NCBI GenBank assembly: GCA_014843695.1
Contig: CM026398.1
Span: 13,375,311-13,439,310, forward strand
Direction of reading: 5' to 3'
Origin: Archivesica marissinica
Lineage: Eukaryota > Mollusca > Bivalvia > Venerida > Vesicomyidae
DNA length: 64,000 nt
Positions 13,601 through 25,600 of the stretch are shown in pieces. The position numbers were made by a program, and so were the translations under genes. The first letter of the stretch is position 1; every line of letters starts with the position of its first letter. The notes beneath the pieces are model-generated. The model was not told the DNA's origin, ran no database searches, and saw nothing but the letters and a program-made list of their open reading frames with translations.

Positions 13601-16600
13601 TATAGTACAATGACATATAGTACAATGACATATAATACAATGACATATAGTACAATGACATATAGTACAATGACATATAATACAATGACATATAGTACAA
13701 TGACATATAATACAATGACATATAATACAATGACATATAATACAATGACATATAATACAATGACATATAGTACAATGACATATAGTACAATGACATATAA
13801 TACAATGACATATAATACAATGACATATAATACAATGACATATAATACAATGACATATAGTACAATGACATATAATACAATGACATATAATACAATGACA
13901 TATAATACAATGACATATAGTACAATGACATATAGTACAATGACATATAATACAATGACATATAATACATATAATACATATAATACAATGACATATAGTA
14001 CAATGACATATAGTACAATGACATATAATACAATGACATATAATACAATGACATATAGTACAATGACATATAATACAATGACATATAATACAATGACATA
14101 TAGTACAATGACATATAATACAATGACATATAATACAATGACATATAGTACAATGACATATAATACAATGACATATAGTACAATGACATATAATACAATG
14201 ACATATAATACAATGACATATAATACAATGACATATAATACATATAATACAATGACATATAGTACAATGACATATAATACAATGACATATAATACATATA
14301 ATACAATGACATATAATACAATGACATATAATACAATGACATATAGTACAATGACATATAGTACAATGACATATAATACAATGACATATAATACAATGAC
14401 ATATAATACAATGACATATAGTACAATGACATATAATACAATGACATATAATACAATGACATATAATACAATGACATATAGTACAATGACATATAATACA
14501 ATGACATATAATACAATGACATATAGTACAATGACATATAATACAATGACATATAGTACAATGACATATAATACAATGACATATAATACAATGACATATA
14601 ATACAATGACATATAATACAATAATACATATAATACAATGACATATAATACAATGACATATAATACAATGACATATAGTACAATGACATATAATACAATG
14701 ACATATAATACAATGACATATAATACAATGACATATAGTACAATGACATATAGTACAATGACATATAATACAATGACATATGTACATATAATACATATAG
14801 TACAATGACATATAGTACAATGACATATATACAATGACATATAATACAATGACATATAATACAATGACATATAGTACAATGACATATAATACAATGACAT
14901 ATAATACAATGACATATAGTACAATGACATATAATACAATGAATATAATACAATGACATATAGTACAATGACATATAGTACAATGACATATAGTACAATG
15001 ACATATAATACAATGACATATAATACAATGACATATAATACAATGACATATAGTACAATGACATATAGTACAATGACATATAATACAATGACATATAGTA
15101 CAATGACATATAATACAATGACATATAATACAATGACATATAATACAATGACATATAATACAATGACATATGGTACAATGACATATAATACAATGACATA
15201 TAATACAATGACATATAATACAATGACATATAGTACAATGACATATAGTACAATGACATATGGTACATAACTGTTGATGAATGGATAAAACAACCCTAAT
15301 CTTACTATTGTTTGAGGTCCAATGTGAGACTTCCCACTGAGTCCAGAATACTCAAACCTTACTCTTACATCTCCAATCTGAAATAGACATGTTTCTCATC
15401 ATTCAGGATATAATATGTAAGCAGCCAGGCTAGCTCAGTCAGTAGAGCGTTCGTCCTGTAAGCAAAAGGTCATGGTTTCGAGCCCCAAATGGGCAGCTCA
15501 TTTTTAACCCTGTGACATCTGGTGCCGATTGGGGAGCCACAACTGAATATATTCTTCAATAACAAGTTTACCTTGTTCTATATCCCTGGAAATTCCATTA
15601 TGGTGGGGAAGTATGTCACAGTAGAGACTGTGGCTAGTCCAACAGCTCAAAATAATGTTGCTTTCAATGTTTATTTGGCGAAATATGATTTAGTTTAAAC
15701 AATATTTTATTTCAATGAATATACATAGTCTAATGATCACAATATGAAAATACATGTAGGATTGAGGAGAAAGCAACTTGCTTATATGGATACCTCTTTC
15801 CTAATATGATTTGCTCACACAAACAAATTTCCTCATTCTATTTATCATAATTTGAATGAAATTTGCATTTCAACTTCATTAAAGCGACATTACATCGGTG
15901 AAAACGCAAATGTCTGGAAAATGTTATTTCCTAATATACCATATAATTTGTTTCCAATATTTGCCTCAAAAACTGAGTATTTCAACAAATAAACAAGCGT
16001 TGTATACGCGGGTTGTTGACATAACAAAATAATTTAAATAGGGTCGACATTCATGCGTAATACAATGTGTGTATCCTGAATAACACGACTTATGGTACAG
16101 ATTTAACGCTATATCTCACATTTGTGCCTATGCATATTTACTTGTCGACTAATCTTAGCTAAATTATCTCTAAACGAAAGTATCGCGCCCGCTTAGTATT
16201 GACTCCAATGACAAACAAACGTCATTTCAGGAGAGTGGATGACCGTTATACGAAATCCTACTTTCACTTTTGAAAGTTTGTAGACCACAAAAACACTGTT
16301 TATTGAATCAATGTTAGTGTTCGAATGTATTCAGAAGAATGTGTAGTAGCAATGCATTTATACGTGAAAACATGCACTTTATTAGCTTTTTGCGATGTAA
16401 TGTCGCTTTAATATGGTCAAGTACAATAGTATAGTGGATGCATAGGGTCGATGCTATGATAAATCTGTCCATCCAGGACGTGTACATCTTCCTTACCTGT
16501 GGATGCATAGGGTCGATGCTATGATAAATCTGTCCATCCAGGACGTGTACATCTTCCTTACCTGTGGATGCATAGGGTCGATGCTATGATAAATCTGTCC

Positions 16601-19600
16601 ATCCAGGATGTGTACATATCTCTTACCTGTGGATGCATAGAGTCGATGCTATGATAAATCTGTCCATCCAGGGCGTGTACATCTACCTTACCTGTGGATG
16701 CATAGGGTCGATGCTATGATAAATCTGTCCATCCAGGACGTGTACATCTTCCTTACCTGTGGATGCATAGGGTCGATGCTATGATAAATCTGTCCATCCA
16801 GGACGTGTACATCTACCTTACCTGTGGATGCATAGGGTCGATGCTATGATAAATCTGTCCATCCAGGATGTGTACATCTCCCTTACCTGTGGATGCATAG
16901 GGTCGATGCTATGATAAATCTGTCCATCCAGGATGTGTACATCTCTCTTACCTGTGGATGCATAGGGTCGATGCTATGATAAATCTGTCCATCCAGGATG
17001 TGTACATCTCCCTTACCTGTGGATGCATAGGGTCGATGCCATGATAAATCTGTCCATCCAGGATGTGTACATCTCTCTTACCAGACACCTCATGTTTTTC
17101 AACACGTAGCTGATGGAAACTGCTGATTCTAGCCTTCAAACCTGAAATGTAAGTTTCGGCAATATTTTACACAAAGTTCACAGAACAGTTACATGCCATT
17201 TCTTAACCCTTTCCTTCATAAAGATTTAGGTTAATATACTATTATATCTCCATACAAAACGACAGCCATTTAGCTATCATGTAGTGGATAAGTAGTCGCC
17301 ATATCTATCCCACCTCCATAGATATTACTGGGACTACATAGAGATTTAGGTTAATACACTATTATATCTCCATACAAACGACAGCCATTTAGCTATCATG
17401 CAGTGGGTAAGTAGTGGCCATATCTATCCCACTTTCATAGATATTACTGGGACTACATGAGATTCTGGCCTTTATTATGAACATTGGTTTGGCTACTACA
17501 TTGTCAATGTATGCCATATTGGTAATGGCGTCAAGAGGTCCTTCTACAAGGGAGAGGGTTAAATGCAGACAAATTGTACCTAACAAACAAATTTTGCTAT
17601 CAAATATCTTATGTTTATAGGGCATAAGTCAGCTCCAAGACGTACACCCCTAGGCGTCCGTGGTCCAGTGGTAGAGCATCGGATTTGGAATCGAACGGTC
17701 CCGGGTTTGATACTCGGTCAGGCCACGTATGTAGTGTCATTGAGCAAAACTAAGCCTGCCCAGGAAAACATGTTTAAGTCCCCGCGAGGGGTTTGACATT
17801 AAAGGAACATACATACATAGAACTAGAACCTAGTCTGTCCAGTTAGCATCTATATGGTTAGAACACTTGCATCTCACCAATGTAAACTGGTTCCATGCTC
17901 ACTAAGCTGAAATCCAGGATACCTAAGTGTATGAATGAATGAATGGTGTTTTACGGCGCATCAACATCTAAGGTCATGTAGCGCGCATTAAAGTTATGTT
18001 TATTGTCGAGTGTATGAAATAAAATTCTATATAAGTATATGCATTACGTAAAAATTAATACTAAGAAGCTATAAAGACGTAAGATTAATTACAGGTAATA
18101 TATGAATGAATGATTACTACAAAGGCATGATTAACAATTGATATCACAGCTTATTATAAATTCCTATTGCCTTGATAAATGATATGATGGACTCTACTCC
18201 CTAAGTGTATACACATTTATTATAGCTCGATTGCGAAACAGGTTCTTACAACTTATATTAATCACTCTCGAGACCTCATTCCTGATGGAATCCATCGCCA
18301 CGAGGGAGAGAGAAGAGGCAATGTGGAATTTAAATGCCTTGCCTAAGGGCACAATCGTAACGGCTCCAGCGGGGCTCGAACTCGGGGCCTTTCGCACCTG
18401 AAGCGAACACGCATCCACTGCGCTATCAGGACTTCCACCTAAGTAATGTAAGTTATTTAAATATATGCATCAAGGGAGCGACAGAATAATTTTAAACTAC
18501 AACTATTATTATATAATGGACTGGTTACCGGCAGTACACATCCAGATTTACTCTATGCACAGTGTAACATTATACAAATATTTCATTGCCATTCGGGGTA
18601 CCGTCTTGCCACAAGATGCTGTGGACCTCCCGATAAACCATTGTCCGAGGCCCGTCCGCATTCCATGTAACAGAAATGACATGCGTTTTCATTGGCTCAA
18701 TTTATAGTGTGACTTGATCCGAGGCAAAGCAAGTCAAATGACTGGCTGTCCAATTAGCGTAATGGTTAGCGCGCTCGCTTCTCACCAATTCAACCCGGGT
18801 TCGATCCTCGGACCGGGAAGTATGTGAGATGGTACGGTGGTCGCCAGATCGGACAGGTGGGTTTTCTCCGGGTACTCCGGTTTCCTCCCACACGTATGAC
18901 CACATTAACGCTTTCATCGGCGCCAACGAGAGTGATTAATATAAGTTGTTAGAACTTGCTTCGCAATCGTTGTAAAATAAGTAAAGTTTAAACATTAAAG
19001 TCAAATGACCAGTCAATAGTAGGGTGAAAAAATTAAAGTACTATTTCCTGCGAATGAAACTGTTTGATAGTCAAGCGACCGAATGTAAAACAATGGGGAA
19101 CACTGAAAACTGACAAATTACAATTTATAAAGGAGGTTGGGTAAAAAATATGTTAATGGCAAAGCAGCTTGATCAAGTGGGGGGGGGGGGGGTGGAATCA
19201 AATCATGTCCACTGTTATGGCCCCATAATAAAAAACATGCCATCATAGTTTTCGTATTTTTCATGACAACATATCAGTATTACCTTCTGACAGAATGAAC
19301 TCTCCAACATTTACAGTGGGTGCGACATATGACTTGCCTTCAACAGCCATTGATCTGTAACATACGAATAAATGCTGCTGGTTAATATGAACATATCTGT
19401 AAAGTATTGCTTTTTTAAAATACTTTTTACGGTCTATGGAAAATTAAAAAATTGAAATTGATCTACCGGAATTATTAATCGGAGAGTTTTACTCATGGAA
19501 CCAGACAAAGCTGCAATGTTATTGGGATTAAGAGTGATGATGATGATGATTGAGCTTATTTACCCTCGCCTCTGGCGAACCATGTGGGCGAGCGAGGGAT

Positions 19601-22600
19601 TAAGTGTGGAGTCATGGTACCCAGGTTTTCCTCCTTTCACACTGCCCCGGGTTGTACAAGACTAAATGCCATGACATCATTTGCAAACAAATTCGAAAAC
19701 AGGTGGCATACTAAAACAGGGCAAGTATTTCTGTGGTGAAATGAGTCTAAACTAAACTTACTTGGCATTTCTGTGTTTAATTTCATCCCAAACTTACTTG
19801 GGATTTCTGTGTTTAATTTCATATCAAACTTACTCAGGATTAATCTGTGTTTAATTTCATCCCAAACTTACTTGGGATTTCTGTGTTTAATTTCATACCA
19901 AACTTACTCAGGATTTCTGTGTTTAATTTCATCCCAAACGTACTCGGGATTTCTGTGTTTAATTTCATCCCAAACTTACTCGGGATTTCTGTGCTTAATT
20001 TCATCCCAAACTTACTCAGGATTTCTGTGGTTAAACGAGTCATCAAAACCATTACTTCTGATAACGTGCGACGACCAGGTCATAGCTGAAATACACAAAA
20101 CGTAACACATTATACATTTCAAATTGTATCACCTGGGTGACCGAATGAACACATTGTATACAAGGCTAATAAGTATATTCATTGCAACTCATTCGTTTAT
20201 CATCATTAAAATATTGTTCGAGATTCATAATTTACATCATAATCATGGTTATGTTATATGCTTAAGCTTGCATTCTACCCATTATCTGATAATATTATAA
20301 TATATTTATAACTTGTAAATTTGTCGACATAAAGAGTTTGGTTTTCCAAAGCTGAATGTCTTTCGAAAACACACTTTACAAAGAGCATGTACAAACTTCA
20401 CGTTTACTGCATCGCTTACTACATCACCTATCAGTGACTACATTACACATTTGGGAAAATAATTTCCATCGAATCTGTTCCATAAACAAAGAAAAGTATA
20501 CGTATTGGTATTGTATTTTGAAATGCACTTGAGAAAATAAAAGATTTTTTTATTTCATACTGTCATGAAGTACAGGTTGTTTTATAATGTACATATTTAC
20601 TAATATTTATTGTCTATGCTACATGTTGTCTACCAGTTAAAGTCATTCTATTTGTACATTTAAAATATCATAGACAAGTTGTAAAATTGCTCTGTATCAT
20701 AGACTAGGTGTACAATTGCTCAGTATCATAGACAAGTTGTAAAATTGCTCGGTATCATAGACAAGTTGTAAAATTGCTCTTTTATCATAGACTAGGTGTA
20801 AAATTACTCAGTATCATAGACAAGTTGTAGAATTGCTCAGTATCATAGACAAGTTGTAAAATTGCTCGGTATCATAGACAAGTTGTAAATTTGCTGATGG
20901 ATGAAGTTGATTTATTGAAATTAATGATGGATGGATGAACATTGAATTCATAAACCCGTTAATATTTTTCAGCGGAATTCTACTGGATAGATGGAAACAA
21001 TATATTAGCGGGAAATATCGGTACTAATTAAGTTGTGGAATGTTTGTGCTTACAAGGAAGTACCATAATACAGTCAAACCTGTGTTAAGCAGCCAACCAA
21101 GGGAATCACAGAAAGTGGCTGCTTAGCACATGTGGCTGCTCAATACAGGTTAAATGCATAACAAAGTAACATATTGGGAATCTGAAAACTGACTGCTAAT
21201 GCAGGTTGGCTGCTTAATAGAGGTGACCACAAACACAGGTTTGACTGTATTACAATTGTCAAAGTAAGATACTAACTGTATGAATATTCTTTCTCCACCC
21301 TTGTTTCTCCATTGCCCTCGTCATACTTCCTGCAATAGCCAAGCATAGACAAACAATTATTCAACTGTCAACATACTTCAAACTGAGAAGACACTCATAT
21401 ATTTACCTTAAGCACCAGAATAATAAGCACTGGTATGTATAATCAAGTATGTATAATCAAGTATGTATAATCAAGGACGTATACTCAGTACGTATAATCA
21501 AGGATGTATAATCAAGTATGTATAATCAAGGACGTATAATCAAGTACGTATAATCAAGGACGTATAATCAAGGACGTATAATCAAGGACGTATAATCAAG
21601 TATGTATAATCAAGGATGTATAATCAAGGACGTATAATCAAGGACGTATAATCAAGGATGTATAATCAAGGACGTATAATCAAGGATGTATAATCAAGGA
21701 CGTATAATCAAGGACGTATAATCAAGGACGTATAATCAAGGATGTATAATCAAGTACGTATAATCAAGGATGTATAATCAAGGACGTATACTCAGTACGT
21801 ATAATCAAGGACGTATAATCAAGTATGTATAATCAAGTATGTATAATCAAGGACGTATAATCAAGGATGTATAATCAAGGATGTATAATCAAGTATGTAT
21901 AATCAAGGACGTATAATCAAGGACGTATAATCAAGGACGTATAATCAAGGACGTATAATCAAGGACGTATACTCAGTACGTATAATCAAGTATGTATAAT
22001 CAAGGACGTATACTCAGTACGTATAATCAAGTATGTATAATCAAGGACGTATAATCAAGTACGTATAATCAAGTACGTATAATCAAGGACGTATAATCAA
22101 GGACGTATAATCAAGTACGTATAATCAAGTACGTATAATCAAGGACGTATAATCAAGGACGTATAATCAAGGATGTATAATCAAGGATGTATAATCAAGT
22201 ATGTATAATCAAGTATGTATAATCAAGTACGTATAATCAAGTACGTATAATCAAGGACGTATAATCAAGGACGTATAATCAAGGACGTATAATCAAGTAC
22301 GTATAATCAAGGACGTATAATCAAGGACGTATAATCAAGGACGTATAATCAAGGACGTATAATCAAGGACGTATAATCAAGGACGTATAATCAAGTACGT
22401 ATAATCAAGGACGTATAATCAAGGACGTATAATCAAGGACGTATAATCAAGGACGTATAATCAAGGACGTATAATCAAGGACGTATAATCAAGGACGTAT
22501 AATCAAGGACGTATAATCAAGGACGTATAATCAAGGACGTATAATCAAGGACGTATAATCAAGGACGTATAATCAAGGACGTATAATCAAGGACGTATAA

Positions 22601-25600
22601 TCAAGGACGTATAATCAAGTACGTATAATCAAGTACGTATAATCAAGGATGTATAATCAAGGATGTATAATCAAGGATGTATAATCAAGGACGTATAATC
22701 AAGGACGTATAATCAAGTACGTATAATCAAGTACGTATAATCAAGGATGTATAATCAAGGATGTATAATCAAGGAAGGACGTATAATCAAGGATGTATAA
22801 TCAAGGACGTATAATCAAGGACGTATAATCAAGGACGTATAATCAAGGACGTATAATCAAGGACGTATAATCAAGTACGTATAATCAAGTACGTATAATC
22901 AAGGATGTATAATCAAGGATGTATAATCAAGGATGTATAATCAAGGATGTATAATCAAGGATGTATAATCAAGGACGTATAATCAAGGACGTATAATCAA
23001 GTACGTATAATCAAGTACGTATAATCAAGGATGTATAATCAAGGATGTATAATCAAGGATGTATAATCAAGGACGTATAATCAAGTACGTATAATCAAGG
23101 ATGTATAATCAAGGATGTATAATCAAGGATGTATACTCAGTACGTATAATCAAGGACGTATAATCAAGGACGTATAATCAAGGATGTATAATCAAGGATG
23201 TATAATCAAGTACGTATAATCAAGTACGTATAATCAAGGATGTATAATCAAGGATGTATAATCAAGGATGTATAATCAAGGACGTATAATCAAGTACGTA
23301 TAATCAAGGATGTATAATCAAGGATGTATAATCAAGGATGTATACTCAGTACGTATAATCAAGGACGTATAATCAAGGACGTATAATCAAGGATGTATAA
23401 TCAAGTACGTATAATCAAGTACGTATAATCAAGGACGTATAATCAAGTACGTATAATCAAGGACGTATAATCAAGGACGTATAATCAAGTATGTATAATC
23501 AAGGATGATTGAAATTTCATCAATTTTATTTCATTCATCAATTTTATTAATAAAGAGGCATTAAATGGTGCACACCTTTTCCTGACCCCGTGCAAGCCGG
23601 GAATATAGCGTACACAGTGCGTTACTGCTAACAAGTCAATGCACTATAAAACCTTAAAATGTACATTATAAAATGACCTTTCTGTTTCATGTTCCTTCCA
23701 CTGGTACATTTCCACAACGCGGTTAAGTTTGACAGCATGTACTGCAATGTTGTACTCTGGATCAATCAGCGCCTAAACACAAGAACAGTCAGACATACAT
23801 AACTATATATACATACACACCAATTACACATACATACATACATACATGTATATACATACACACCAAATACACATACATACATACATGTATATACATACAC
23901 ACCAAATACACATACATACATACATACATACATACATACATACATGTATATACATACACACCAAATACACATACATACATACATGTATATACATACACAC
24001 CAAATACACATACATGTACACACACAATATATATGTATATACATACCAGGGCTCATTGTAGGTCATAAATATTGGTAGAAGTGAGACAGTGACCGATTAC
24101 ACCCGTAAATTGTGTTATTTAATAACTTTGAACATAATAGGGTTAAAAGTCACAATTTGACAATTTTTAATAGGAGTGTGTTATAATGGGCCAGTGTATC
24201 TTACTGGACAATATTTTGCATGAAAATTAAAAAAAAAAATTATTTAGGGAGAAGTGGGGTTCCAGGGAGCGAAGTCAGGGTCACTATGGCGACTATTTCA
24301 CCCTCTAGAACAATCCATGACCTGCACACCATCGTCTTGTACCAGATTAATATTATTATTATACCTTATCAGTTTGAAGGTCGCCAATCAGTTGTACTAG
24401 TTTTCCATTGTTCTCCATGGACACCACTCGTGTACTTGGTAACTTGACCACCATGTCTAACCCCTCATCTAGAGATTTTGCAGTCTGTACTGCCCTTCCC
24501 TAAAATATGTACATGTACATACAAGAACAATATTTCCAGTGGAATTATTATGAATGCTTGCATGGCACAAACCATTCCTGGAGCGTTTGCCCCGAGATAT
24601 TAAAAGTTTTCATACGATTTATTAACAGTAATTTTCATTTTCAGCCAATTTCTGAAAATCATTTGGAATGGATTGTGGAAGTCTTGATAGTGCAGTGGTA
24701 GCGCATTCGCTTGAGGTACGAAAGGCCCAGAGTTTGAGCCCCGATGGAGCCGTTACGACTGTGCCCTTAGGCAAGGCATTTAAATTCCACATGCTTCTTC
24801 TCTCTCCCTCATTGAGATGGATTCCATCAGGAATGAGGTCTAGAGAGTGATTAATATAAGTTGTAACAACTATTTTCGCAATCGAGCTAAAATAAATTTG
24901 TATAAACAATAAACTAATTACAAAATAAGTAGGACCCCTGTTTTCAGGCTAATGTGCTTCTCTATTGCTCTTCTGAGATTCTCATGGGATTTGACATGTT
25001 CGATATGCAGTCAAACCTGTCTTAACCAGCCATCCAAGGGAGTCAGAGAAAGTGACTGCTTAGCACAGGTTGCTGCTTAATAAAGGTAAAATATATAATA
25101 AAACAACCGATTGAGAATCTGGAAACTGGCTGCTTAATACAGGTTGGCTACTTAATGGAGGTAACCACTAACACAGATTTGACTGTAGACCATAGAAAAA
25201 TTGATTTTTCTCTGCCGTTGATAACCAGATTTCTGGTATACCGGTAGGTAAATTATCGGCTTTTATCCATCCTTTGGTATAGATAAGCACATTGTCTTTC
25301 AATAAAAACATAACAGTCAATGTTTTGAATTTGCATAAAAGCATGTTGTATTTAAAGGAATGATATTACTTTTAGCATTCCAAAAATATACCTTTTAGCA
25401 AGTTGTAAAATAAAACCACTGTAACTACATGTAGCATAAATGGGAGGCAACAACTGAGATTTTGGTGAAGAAAAAGGAGGTTTCCGCCTAAAATGCCATT
25501 TTCTGTGAGCTAATAGATGCCAAACTCTATATCATTGTGAAATTATAAAACCTCAGCCACCTGGATGTACCTTACCTGTGCGTAACTAAACATAGGACAG

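Noticed and set aside
11310..15293. ORFs of 1160-1327 codons on the minus strand
   Set aside because: They are translations of a 15-bp tandem repeat whose period is a multiple of three; every frame is open and the composition is trivial.
15423..15495. Possible tRNA gene
   Set aside because: A-box and B-box-like sequences are present, but the stems do not pair convincingly; treated as a SINE fragment.
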